A DNA stretch of 64,000 bases from NCBI RefSeq assembly GCF_027214045.1, contig NZ_JAPWHE010000001.1, positions 478,936-542,935 of the forward strand. Direction: 5' to 3'. Both the position numbers and the translations under genes were made by a program. This DNA is from Castellaniella denitrificans. Lineage in GTDB: Bacteria; Pseudomonadota; Gammaproteobacteria; Burkholderiales; Burkholderiaceae_B. The notes beneath the pieces are model-generated. The model had not been told where the DNA came from, made no database searches, and worked only from the letters and a program-made list of their open reading frames with translations. Numbering within the stretch: the stretch's first letter is position 1; every line of letters begins with the position of its first letter. This document shows positions 39,064 through 50,097 of the stretch, piece by piece.

Positions 39064-41784
39064 TTGAAACGCACGTTGTCCATCGTGATCCTGCTGTGCC
39101 TTCTGGGCGTCGCCGCCGTGCTGGGCGCGGAACACTATGACCGTTCCCGCAGCGCGGCACGCGTCATGGCCGGTGTACGCCAGCAGTTCGACGACCGCGT
39201 CGCCCGGTTTCACGACGATCTGCGGGCGCTGCAGAATCTGAACGGGCGCCTGGCCGCCGCGCTGGCCGACGCGCCCGGCGCCGAGGCGGGCCCGTTCGCC
39301 TCGATCGCGCCCGGCATGGTCCAGGCCCGTCCCGACATCCGCAGCATCGTGTTCGTCCGCAAGCTGCGGATCGAGCAGGTCTATCCGATCATCGGCAACG
39401 AGCCCGTCATCGGCCTGGACTATGGCCTGCGCCCCCAGTTCATGGCCAAGATCGCCTATATGATCCAGCATCGCGTGCCCGTGATCGACGGATCCACCCG
39501 TCTGGTGCAGACCGGACGCGTTGGCCTGATCTTCCGCGCGCCGATCTTCGATGCGCATGCCGCAGGCGACGGCTACCGCGGCATGACGGCTTTGACGGTC
39601 GATCTGGAAAACACCTTGCGCCGCGCCGGGCTGATCGGGCCGGAGACCTTGTTCGACCTGGCGATACGCAGCCGCGAGGACGGCCGGCCCGCCTATGGTT
39701 TGTTCGGCGACATGGCGCTGTTCGACCAGGCGCATGTCCCGGCGGTGATCGCGCTGCCGGACGCCACCTGGGAACTGGCCGCGGCGCCCAAGGAAGGCCT
39801 GGCCTACGACCCCACGCGGGCCTGGCTGATCCGCGGGGTGGGGGCGACCGTGACGCTGCTCCTGCTGCTGGCGGTGTTGTATCACGGCGGCGCGTGGCGT
39901 TTCCGGCCTGGTGAGCGTACCGCCCGGGACGGGCTGGCGTCCCTGCGCACGCTGCTGCTGATCGCCACCCTGGCGCCCATGCCGCTGATGGTCGGCCTGG
40001 CGGGCTGGCTGGTGTTCACGGCCTCGATCCAGGCGGTCGAGGATCTCGAGCATCAACAGGTCGACGAACTGGCCGATCAGCTCAGGAACAAGGTGATCGA
40101 CTTCTTCGAAGTGCCGCGCGCGGCCGCGACCTTCAACGCCGGCCAGTTCAAGAGCGGACTGGCCAGCCTGGACAGGCGCGAGGATCTGTTGCGCAGTTTC
40201 CTGCTGCAATTGCGCCAGCAGCCCTTGCTGACGCTGCTGTCCGTCGGCACGGCCGATGGCGGATATCTTGGGGCGGGCCGCCCGCCGATGGGGGCCGAGC
40301 GCGGCCTGCGCATCCTGCAGGCCGATGTACCCGGGGGGGCACTGCGCATCGATCAGGTCGACGACGACAACAGGCGCAGCACATCGGCCGGGACGGGCAA
40401 TCCGCACTACGATGCGCGGGTCCGGCCCTGGTTCCAGGCCGCCTTGCAGGCGGACAGCCTGCGCTGGTATCCGGCCTACCGCTATGCAGTGAATGACCCC
40501 GCCGGCCTCTTCGAGGGCATGGGCATGGGGATGTCGGTCGCGCTGCGCGACGAGGCGGGCCGCTTGGCCGGCGTGCTGACGGCCGATGTGGCGCTGTCCC
40601 AGATCAGCCGGTTCCTGCGCGCGGAAATGGCCCGGATCGGCGGCATCGCCTTTCTGACGGAGTCCGACGGCGCGCTGCTGGCCAGTTCCGGCGGCGAACC
40701 GATCTATCACCTGGACGGCGGACAGGCCCGCCGGGTCCTGGCGGACCAGAGCGAGTCGCCCGAGATCCGCCTGCTGGGCGCGCGCATTCTCCATGCGGGC
40801 CGGGTCGCGGGCCGGCAGTCCATGGAATCCGAAGGCCGTCGGTACCTGGCACGCTGGCAGTCGATCCAGTTGCCGGATGGCCCCATGCTCACCATCGCCC
40901 TGGCATTGCCGGAAAGCCGTTACGCCGAACCGGCCGAAAGAGCCCTCAACCGCATCGGCCTGCTGATCCTGGGTTTCTGGGTGGTCGGGGTCGTGGCCGC
41001 CCTGCTGGCGGCCTGGTGGCTGTCGCGCCCCTTGCGCGCCCTCAGCCGCTGGGCGGAGGATCTCGCTGGCGGCGGCGGCCGGTTCAGCCCTTCGGTCCGC
41101 AGCCCGGTGCGCGAGGTCGTGGTCCTGGCGCATGCGCTGGAGCGCATGGCCGACCGGCAACGCAGTCATGCCCAGGATCTCGAGCGCCAGGTGGCCGAGC
41201 GCACGCAGGCGCTCGTGCAGGCCAATCAGCGCCTGGTCGGTCTGTCGTTGACCGACGGCCTGACCGGGCTGGCCAATCGCCGCCATTTCGATGAGGTGCT
41301 GGCGCGGGAAGGCGAACGGTCCCGGCGGGACAGGCGGCCAATGAGCCTGTTGATGCTGGATGTGGACTGGTTCAAGTCCTACAACGACCAGTACGGGCAT
41401 CCGGCGGGCGACGTCGTGTTGTGCCAGATCGCCCGGATCCTGCTCGAGTCCGTGCGCCGGCCGGGAGACCTGGCGGCCCGCTACGGCGGCGAGGAATTCG
41501 CCGTGATCCTGCCGGGCCTGGCCGTCCATGAGGCGGAAGGGATGGCGGAGCGGATCCGGGCCCGGGTCGAGGCACTGGCCATCACGCATGCGCATGGGCT
41601 GTCGGGACGGGTCACGATCAGCATCGGCGTGGCGGAAATGGACCTGGACGACGCGCATGGAGCCGAGACCCTGGTTGGCCGGGCGGACGCGGCGCTGTAT
41701 CGGGCCAAGGCCGGGGGCCGCAACCGTGTGGAGACCGCCCGGGCGGCCGAGGGGCCGGACGGACATGTGGCGCCGCCGGCGTGA
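39064..41784 (+). CDS. Receptor diguanylate cyclase with two periplasmic sensor regions
   Basis: A 906-residue protein. A first membrane helix (about residues 4-22) leads to a periplasmic CHASE-like region (PDIRSIVFVRKL, then YPIIGNEPVIGLDYG). Two more helices follow near 255-315, then a second periplasmic Cache-like region (HYDARVRPWFQAAL). A fourth helix, HAMP, a short coiled coil and a GGDEF domain end it. The active site is GGEEF with an RPGD inhibitory site five residues before. A TTG start at 39064 is chosen because GGAGGT lies 5 bp upstream and the first helix then starts at once; an ATG at 39010 has no such site. Confidence 0.85.
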   Translation: MKRTLSIVILLCLLGVAAVLGAEHYDRSRSAARVMAGVRQQFDDRVARFHDDLRALQNLNGRLAAALADAPGAEAGPFASIAPGMVQARPDIRSIVFVRKLRIEQVYPIIGNEPVIGLDYGLRPQFMAKIAYMIQHRVPVIDGSTRLVQTGRVGLIFRAPIFDAHAAGDGYRGMTALTVDLENTLRRAGLIGPETLFDLAIRSREDGRPAYGLFGDMALFDQAHVPAVIALPDATWELAAAPKEGLAYDPTRAWLIRGVGATVTLLLLLAVLYHGGAWRFRPGERTARDGLASLRTLLLIATLAPMPLMVGLAGWLVFTASIQAVEDLEHQQVDELADQLRNKVIDFFEVPRAAATFNAGQFKSGLASLDRREDLLRSFLLQLRQQPLLTLLSVGTADGGYLGAGRPPMGAERGLRILQADVPGGALRIDQVDDDNRRSTSAGTGNPHYDARVRPWFQAALQADSLRWYPAYRYAVNDPAGLFEGMGMGMSVALRDEAGRLAGVLTADVALSQISRFLRAEMARIGGIAFLTESDGALLASSGGEPIYHLDGGQARRVLADQSESPEIRLLGARILHAGRVAGRQSMESEGRRYLARWQSIQLPDGPMLTIALALPESRYAEPAERALNRIGLLILGFWVVGVVAALLAAWWLSRPLRALSRWAEDLAGGGGRFSPSVRSPVREVVVLAHALERMADRQRSHAQDLERQVAERTQALVQANQRLVGLSLTDGLTGLANRRHFDEVLAREGERSRRDRRPMSLLMLDVDWFKSYNDQYGHPAGDVVLCQIARILLESVRRPGDLAARYGGEEFAVILPGLAVHEAEGMAERIRARVEALAITHAHGLSGRVTISIGVAEMDLDDAHGAETLVGRADAALYRAKAGGRNRVETARAAEGPDGHVAPPA

Positions 41785-41790
41785 CGGGCG

Positions 41791-44649
<2,859 letters not shown>

Positions 44650-44726
44650 GCCGATAGGGGAGTTCAGGTTCTTAAAAGGCCAACTTGATACTATAACGCG
44701 CAGCTCTCCTTCTTTTGGCCTTCCCC

Positions 44727-45923
44727 ATGTCCGCTTCCCCCCGTCCGCGCCCGCCCGCGCTCCGGCTGACCCCCCTGGAACGGCGCAGCAGCATCGCCCT
44801 CGCGACCCTGTTCGCCGCCCGGATGCTTGGCCTGTTCCTGTTGACGCCGATCTTCGCCGTGGCGGCGCGCACCCTGGCCGGGGGCGACGATCCCGCCCGC
44901 GTGGGGCTGGCTCTGGGCGCCTACGGTCTGACCCAGGCGATCCTGCAGATCCCGTTGGGCATGGCGTCCGACCGCTACGGGCGCCGCCCCGTGATCGTGT
45001 TCGGCATGCTGCTGTTCGTGGCGGGCGGGGTGATCTGCGCCCTGACCAACGACGTGGACTGGGTCACGGTCGGGCGCGTTGTCCAGGGGCTGGGCGCCGT
45101 ATCGGCCGCCATCACCGCCTGGATCGCCGACGCCACCCGCCCCGAGGTCCGCACGCGCGCCATGGCCATGGTGGGCGGGTCCATCGGCATTTCCTTCGCC
45201 CTGTCGCTGGTGCTCTCGCCCCTGCTGGTGGGCGAATTCGGCCTGTCGGGGCTGTTCTGGGCCATCAGCCTGCTGGGCTTCGTCTGCCTCCTGATCGCGA
45301 TGTTCTTCGTGCCCGACGTGCCGCGCTCCGAGGCCGACATCGTCCAGGCCACGGCGCGCGACGTGCTCGGCCACCGCGATCTGTTGCGCCTGAATTTCGG
45401 TGTCTTCTGCCTGCATTTCATCCTGATGTCGCTGTTCATGGTGGCGCCCGGCCTGCTGGGCCGTCTGGGAGGCTACGATTCCGCCAGTTTGTGGCAGGTC
45501 TACCTGCCGGTCATTCTGGCGTCCTTCGTCCTGATGGTGCCGGCCGTCTTCTATACCGAAACGCGCAAGGCGCACAAACCCGCGCTCGAATGGGCGGTGC
45601 TGGGCCTGGCCGTGGTGCTGGGGACGCTGCCCTGGCTGACCGGCTCTTTCTGGCTGGTGGTGTCGGCGTTCGTGGCCTTTTTCGTGGCTTTCAACATCCT
45701 GGAGGCCCTCCAGCCCTCGCTGGTGTCGCGCGTGGCGCCGCCCGCCTACAAGGGCCTGGCGCTGGGGTTCTACAACACTTCCCAGTCCCTGGGGGTGTTC
45801 GCCGGTGGCGTGCTGGGGGGCCTCCTGGCGCGCGGCGGCGGCCCGTCCATGGTGTTCTGGGCGGGCGCCATGCTGGCCGCCGTCTGGCTGTACACGGCAC
45901 GCGGATTCAAGGATGGCCGCTGA
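44727..45923 (+). CDS. MFS transporter (drug/solute efflux type)
   Basis: A 398-residue protein with 12 predicted membrane helices. The MFS loop 2-3 motif is [13 protein letters not shown], and helix 5 carries a [16 protein letters not shown] stretch like the antiporter motif of drug exporters. Substrate unknown. The ATG at 44727 is preferred over a TTG four codons upstream. Its place beside uvrA and before ssb is seen in Bordetella relatives, where it has no known link to repair. Confidence 0.88.
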   Translation: MSASPRPRPPALRLTPLERRSSIALATLFAARMLGLFLLTPIFAVAARTLAGGDDPARVGLALGAYGLTQAILQIPLGMASDRYGRRPVIVFGMLLFVAGGVICALTNDVDWVTVGRVVQGLGAVSAAITAWIADATRPEVRTRAMAMVGGSIGISFALSLVLSPLLVGEFGLSGLFWAISLLGFVCLLIAMFFVPDVPRSEADIVQATARDVLGHRDLLRLNFGVFCLHFILMSLFMVAPGLLGRLGGYDSASLWQVYLPVILASFVLMVPAVFYTETRKAHKPALEWAVLGLAVVLGTLPWLTGSFWLVVSAFVAFFVAFNILEALQPSLVSRVAPPAYKGLALGFYNTSQSLGVFAGGVLGGLLARGGGPSMVFWAGAMLAAVWLYTARGFKDGR

Positions 45924-45972
45924 CGCGCCCGCGCATCCGGCGCCAGGTGTCGCGCCGCCCGGCAAGGGCGGC

Positions 45973-46002
45973 TTGTAGTGGAAAACCCGCCTGGGCGATA
46001 AT
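45973..46002 (+). promoter_or_regulatory. Candidate promoter of ssb
   Basis: TTGTAG (45973-45978) and GATAAT (45997-46002) are spaced by 18 bp, about 87 bp before the ssb ATG in the 165-bp gap after the MFS gene. The match is moderate, and other weak boxes occur in the gap. Confidence 0.3.
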
Positions 46003-46088
46003 GATCATTTGACGCATTCCGATGCGGCGCGGGCGTTCATCGTCCACGATAATGGCAGCCACATCGTTCAACTACAGGATTTTCCACC

Positions 46089-46577
46089 ATGGCCTCCGTC
46101 AACAAAGTCATCCTCGTCGGCAACCTGGGGCGCGACCCCGAAGTCCGCTACAGCCCGGACGGCGCCGCCATCTGCAACGTGTCGATCGCCACCACGTCCC
46201 AATGGAAGGACAAGGCCTCGGGCGAACGCCGCGAAGAAACCGAATGGCACCGCGTGGTGTTCTACAACCGCCTGGCCGAGATCGCCGGCGAATACCTTAA
46301 AAAGGGCCGTTCGGTCTATGTCGAGGGCCGTCTGAAGACCCGCAAGTGGCAGGACAAGGAAACCGGCGCCGATCGCTACAGCACCGAGATCGTCGCCGAC
46401 CAGATGCAGATGCTGGGTGGGCGCGAAGGCGGCGGCGAGATGGGCGGCGGTGACTCGGGCGGCTTCTCCCAGCCGCCGGCCCGGCGTGCGCCGCAACAAC
46501 AGCAACCGCGTCCCGCCGCCCCGGCGGCCGCCCCGGCCAGCAACCTGGCCGACATGGACGACGACATTCCGTTCTGA
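46089..46577 (+). CDS. ssb: Single-stranded DNA-binding protein
   Basis: A 162-residue SSB. The OB-fold covers about residues 1-110 ([31 protein letters not shown]). A Gly-rich and Gln/Pro/Ala-rich linker follows. The tail DMDDDIPF is the conserved acidic tip that binds repair and replication partners. Gene order uvrA / MFS / ssb is common in this family of bacteria. Confidence 0.97.
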   Translation: MASVNKVILVGNLGRDPEVRYSPDGAAICNVSIATTSQWKDKASGERREETEWHRVVFYNRLAEIAGEYLKKGRSVYVEGRLKTRKWQDKETGADRYSTEIVADQMQMLGGREGGGEMGGGDSGGFSQPPARRAPQQQQPRPAAPAAAPASNLADMDDDIPF

Positions 46578-46596
46578 TGAACCGGCGGGCGGCCGT

Positions 46597-47301
46597 TCAG
46601 GACGCCGGCGGAAAATTCGAGGGAAACAACGCGCGCCGGGTTTCCTCGTCATTCACTTTCTTGAACGCGATGTCCGAGCCGACCTTGCGCGCGCGCGCGG
46701 CGGCCGGCCTGGCATCGACCAGCCGGAACCAGCGCGCGATGTTCGGGTAGGGCGCCAGCGGCTCCTCGGCGCCCTTCAGCACTTTGGGCGCCTTGTCCAG
46801 CCATCCCCATGCGGAGATATCGGCGATGGTGTATTCATCGCCGACGATGAATGTCCGGTTGGCGAGATGGTCGTCCAGGACTTTGTAATGCCGCTCGGCC
46901 TCGCGCCGGTAGCGGTTGACGGCGTAGTCGAGGCCCGCGGGCGCCGCATACTGGAAATGCACGGCCTGCCCCGAGAAGGGGCCGAGGCCGGTGCCGAGAA
47001 ACAGCAGCCATGAAAGAAGCTGCGGACGGTCCTGGGGCCGGCCGAGAAAGCGGCCGGTCTTTTCCGCAAGGTACATCAGGATCGCCGTAGAGTCGAAGAC
47101 CGCCGCCGGCCGCCCGTCGGGTCCGTCGGAATCCACGATCGCCGGCACCTTGCCGTTGGGGTTGATCGCCAGGAACCCCGGATCGTGCTGCTGTCCCTTG
47201 CTGGTGTCCACCGGCACGACCTCGTAGTCCAGCCCGGACTCTTCGAGGAAGAGCGAGATCTTGGCGGGGTTGGGGGTCGGATGAAAGTAGAAACGGATCA
47301 T
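46597..47301 (-). CDS. Glutathione S-transferase family protein (YfcG/YghU-like)
   Basis: A 234-residue protein with a thioredoxin-like N-terminal half (FYFHPTPNPAKISLFLEESGLDYE, and the cis-Pro region GKVPAIVD) and a helical C-terminal half (TFIVGDEYTIADIS with the conserved N-capping Asp). The Asn in TPNPAK suggests the Nu-class disulfide reductase type, by analogy with YfcG. The ATG at 47301 has GGAGG 8 bp upstream. It converges with ssb. Confidence 0.88.
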   Translation of the reverse strand: MIRFYFHPTPNPAKISLFLEESGLDYEVVPVDTSKGQQHDPGFLAINPNGKVPAIVDSDGPDGRPAAVFDSTAILMYLAEKTGRFLGRPQDRPQLLSWLLFLGTGLGPFSGQAVHFQYAAPAGLDYAVNRYRREAERHYKVLDDHLANRTFIVGDEYTIADISAWGWLDKAPKVLKGAEEPLAPYPNIARWFRLVDARPAAARARKVGSDIAFKKVNDEETRRALFPSNFPPAS

Positions 47302-47410
47302 ATGCAATGCCTCCTGTCGGGCCGGCGGGACGGGACGATCACGACGGCCCCATCGCGTGTGCTACAACGTGAATGATTGCACCCCAGCCGGCCCTTGAAA
47401 AGGAGTTTCC

Positions 47411-48340
47411 ATGCACGCATCCCGGCCCCGGATCGGACTGGCCCTCGGCAGCGGGTCGGCTCGCGGCTGGTCGCATATCGGCGTCATCCGCGTCCTCGAA
47501 GAGGCCGGCATCGCGCCGGACATCGTGTGCGGCACTTCGATCGGCGCGCTGGTCGGCGCCGCCTACGCGGACGGTCAGCTGGAAAAGTTCGAGGCCTGGG
47601 TGCGGGGGCTGACCTGGCAGGGTGTGATGGGCCTGCTGGATTTCACCGTCAGCGGCGGCCTGATTCCTGGCGAGAAGCTGTTTTCCTTTCTGCGCTCGCA
47701 TCTGGATGACAAGTCGATCGACAGCCTGTCCAAGGCCTACGGCGCCGTTGCCACCGAGCTGACGACAGGGCGGGAGGTCTGGTTGCGCGAGGGCTCCGTC
47801 ATCGACGCCGTGCGCGCTTCCGCGGCCCTGCCGGGACTGTTCACGCCCGCGCGGCGCGCGGAGGGCCTGCTGGTCGATGGCGCGTTGGTGAACCCGGTGC
47901 CCGTGTCGCTGTGCCGCGCGATGGGGGCGGACATCGTCATCGCGGTGGATCTGAACTCGGACCTGATCGGGCGGCGCTTCAAGCCGGACGTGCCGCCCGA
48001 GGCCGACGAGCCGCCGGCGCCCGGCGCCCTCGCCTCGATGCTGAGCAGGCTGCCGCTGGGCTGGGGGGGCGCCAGGGGGGCGGCGCCGGAGGCCCCGGAC
48101 ATGCCGTCGATTTTCGACGTGCTGAGCATGAGCCTGAACATCATGCAGGTGCGCATCACGCGCAGCCGTCTCGCGGGCGAGCCGGCGGACGTGCTGATCC
48201 GGCCCCGTCTCGCGGACTTCGCCCTGATGGACTACCACCGCGCGTCGATCGCGATCGACGAAGGCGAGCAGGCGGCGCGGCGGGCGTTGCCCGAACTGAG
48301 CGATCTGGCCGCCCCGCGGCAGGCCGACCCGGTCGACTGA
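47411..48340 (+). CDS. Patatin-like phospholipase (RssA-type)
   Basis: A 309-residue patatin. The oxyanion stretch LGSGSARGWSHIGV, the nucleophile elbow GTSIG and the catalytic Asp in VDGALVNPVP are all present, so it is probably an active Ser-Asp lipid hydrolase. A Pro/Ala-rich insertion lies near residues 195-225. AGGAG precedes the ATG. It has no signal peptide and should be cytoplasmic or membrane associated. Confidence 0.9.
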   Translation: MHASRPRIGLALGSGSARGWSHIGVIRVLEEAGIAPDIVCGTSIGALVGAAYADGQLEKFEAWVRGLTWQGVMGLLDFTVSGGLIPGEKLFSFLRSHLDDKSIDSLSKAYGAVATELTTGREVWLREGSVIDAVRASAALPGLFTPARRAEGLLVDGALVNPVPVSLCRAMGADIVIAVDLNSDLIGRRFKPDVPPEADEPPAPGALASMLSRLPLGWGGARGAAPEAPDMPSIFDVLSMSLNIMQVRITRSRLAGEPADVLIRPRLADFALMDYHRASIAIDEGEQAARRALPELSDLAAPRQADPVD

Positions 48341-48443
48341 CGCTCGCTGCCGCGCCCGGCCGCGGCGGTATCCATAGGTTACATTCGTGCCGCCCGCTTC
48401 TCTTTAGCATGGTGGTTTTCCTTTTCGAGCGAAGGCGTCCGCC

Positions 48444-49565
48444 GTGAATCCGATTGCTGGTGTGCGTGTGTACGGCCCCCTGGCGGGCGTGGGTGCCGAG
48501 GGCCTGTCTGACTGGCTGTCGGATGATCGCTGGGCTGGATCCGTCGAGGAAACCTGTGGCGTCGATGCCTTGGGCGCGTACCGGGATCTGCGCCTGGCGC
48601 GGGATGTGGCCGGACGCTGGGCCCCGGACGGCGACACGATGGCGCTCGCGCGGGCGCTGTCCCTGGATCCGGCCGCGCATCGGGCGGACCTGGAAAAAGA
48701 GATCTTCGTCGCCCTGCTGTGTTCGCCCGTGCGTGCCGACTTTCCCAGTGCGGGCGAACTGGCCGCGGCCGTTCGTGTGCGCCGCCGCATCGTCCAGGCC
48801 GCCCGGCGCACCGTGCTGGCCTTCGACACCGAGCAGGCCGAGCGTCCCGACTGCTGGTCCTGGACCGAGGCGACCGGCTTCGTCCTGAAGCCGGGCCACG
48901 CACTGATCCCCTCGCTCGAACTCACGCTCTGGCCGGACCGGTCGGGCCGGCTTTTTTCCTTTTCCTGCTATCGGGCGACGGAATACGTGCTCCTGCTGGC
49001 GCTGGCCCAGGAACTGGCCGACAGCCATCCCGCCGCCCTGGCCGCGCTGCAGCGCCAATGGCGGACGCGGGCGATCCAGTCGGGCGCCTTCCACGATGTG
49101 TTCCTGCGGGAATACGGATCCCTGCAGGCCCCGCTGCCGCCCCGCTACTATGTCCCGGGCGACCGGTTGTGGTTCCGCAATCCGGATGCCGCCTCGGCCG
49201 AGGTCGAAGGCTACGAGGGGTCCTGGGTGTTTTACCTGGGCTCGGGTCTTTTCACGAACTTCTGGAAGCCCGGGCAGCCCTACACCCTGGCATCGAAATG
49301 CGTGGAGCTCTATCACTGGCGCGATGGCCTGCGCCAGGACGGCGGCCGCCCATGGATGGACGAGTCCGTGGTCGAGGCCCGCGTGGCGGGATCCCTGGCC
49401 GATCCGGCGACGACGGCCCGCATCCTGGAACGCATGATGCGCCTGCGCGATCCGGGCGGCGTGTACGCCGAAGGCGGGTGCATCGACGCCTCGCGCGAGG
49501 CGCTGCGCAGCTTGCTGCCCGGCACCTGGGATCTGGGGCTGCCGATCCTGGCGGCCACGGCCTGA
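48444..49565 (+). CDS. Uncharacterised protein, possibly Tgl-like protein-glutamine gamma-glutamyltransferase
   Basis: A 373-residue protein I cannot name with confidence. The GTG start has GAAGG 8 bp upstream. There is no signal peptide or membrane helix. Two stretches resemble the spore transglutaminase Tgl of Bacillus as I remember it: LFSFSCYRATEYVLLLAL around Cys175, in the position of the nucleophile, and GDRLWFRNP (239-247) followed by GSWVFYLG. The glutamate next to the Tgl cysteine and the second catalytic glutamate seem not to be conserved. The N-terminal ~130 residues are without recognisable features. It stands alone between the patatin gene and the DUF1854 gene. Confidence 0.6.
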   Translation: MNPIAGVRVYGPLAGVGAEGLSDWLSDDRWAGSVEETCGVDALGAYRDLRLARDVAGRWAPDGDTMALARALSLDPAAHRADLEKEIFVALLCSPVRADFPSAGELAAAVRVRRRIVQAARRTVLAFDTEQAERPDCWSWTEATGFVLKPGHALIPSLELTLWPDRSGRLFSFSCYRATEYVLLLALAQELADSHPAALAALQRQWRTRAIQSGAFHDVFLREYGSLQAPLPPRYYVPGDRLWFRNPDAASAEVEGYEGSWVFYLGSGLFTNFWKPGQPYTLASKCVELYHWRDGLRQDGGRPWMDESVVEARVAGSLADPATTARILERMMRLRDPGGVYAEGGCIDASREALRSLLPGTWDLGLPILAATA

Positions 49566-49595
49566 GCGTCGGCGCGCCCGACCGCCCGGCGGGGC

Positions 49596-50093
49596 TTACA
49601 GGAAATGGTCCAGGATGCGGCGGCTGGCTTTGTCCAGCGCCGCCACGTCGCGGACCAGGAACTGCACGCCGTGGGCGTCGGCGATCAGCAGGGCTCCCGC
49701 CGACAGGCGGCGGATGTCCTCCTCGGCCTTCAGGGTCAGGCGGGCCGGCCCCCGGTCGGTGTCCACGTCCCATTGGCTGGGGGTCGCCCAGGTCGAGGCG
49801 TGGCGGATGCGCAGGATTTCCGGCCTGAATTCCCTCTGAGCCAGTTCTTCGTCGATCAGGCGCCGCGGATCGGCCGGCAACGCGTCCAGGCGGTCGATCC
49901 AGACATGCTCCTGGCCTTGCGCGCCCACCAGGGCGATGCCCTCGTCGGGCGCGGTGATGGGAAAGCCACGGACCGGTGTCACCGGCGTGTCGGGCTGGCC
50001 GGTGCGGATCAGGATCAGCCGGCCGAAGGCGTCACGCGCCAGGGACCAGTCGGTTCGGGTGCCGGCGTCCGCCGGCGCGGCGTCGGGGCGCAT
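49596..50093 (-). CDS. DUF1854 family protein (cyanophycin-associated)
   Basis: A 165-residue protein with the DUF1854 pattern: RDAFGRLIL, PVRGFPITAPDEGIALV, WIDRLDALP, EELAQREFRPEI, SQWDVDTDRG, LKAEEDIRRL and SRRILDHFL. No signal peptide or membrane helix is seen. Its function is unknown; homologues occur next to an ABC transporter and cyanophycin synthetase genes, as here. The ATG at 50093 follows the ABC gene stop by 4 bp; an in-frame ATG at 50108 inside that gene is an alternative start. It is probably a partner of the ABC protein. Confidence 0.88.
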   Translation of the reverse strand: MRPDAAPADAGTRTDWSLARDAFGRLILIRTGQPDTPVTPVRGFPITAPDEGIALVGAQGQEHVWIDRLDALPADPRRLIDEELAQREFRPEILRIRHASTWATPSQWDVDTDRGPARLTLKAEEDIRRLSAGALLIADAHGVQFLVRDVAALDKASRRILDHFL

Positions 50094-50097
50094 GCTG

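Noticed and set aside
38239..41766. Open frame of 1175 codons on the minus strand opposite the GGDEF receptor
   Set aside because: It has the same shadow composition, runs through the repeat array, and the plus strand encodes a protein with clear domains.
44650..44726. LexA box controlling uvrA
   Set aside because: No CTG-N10-CAG-type palindrome is visible in the gap; SOS control cannot be claimed.
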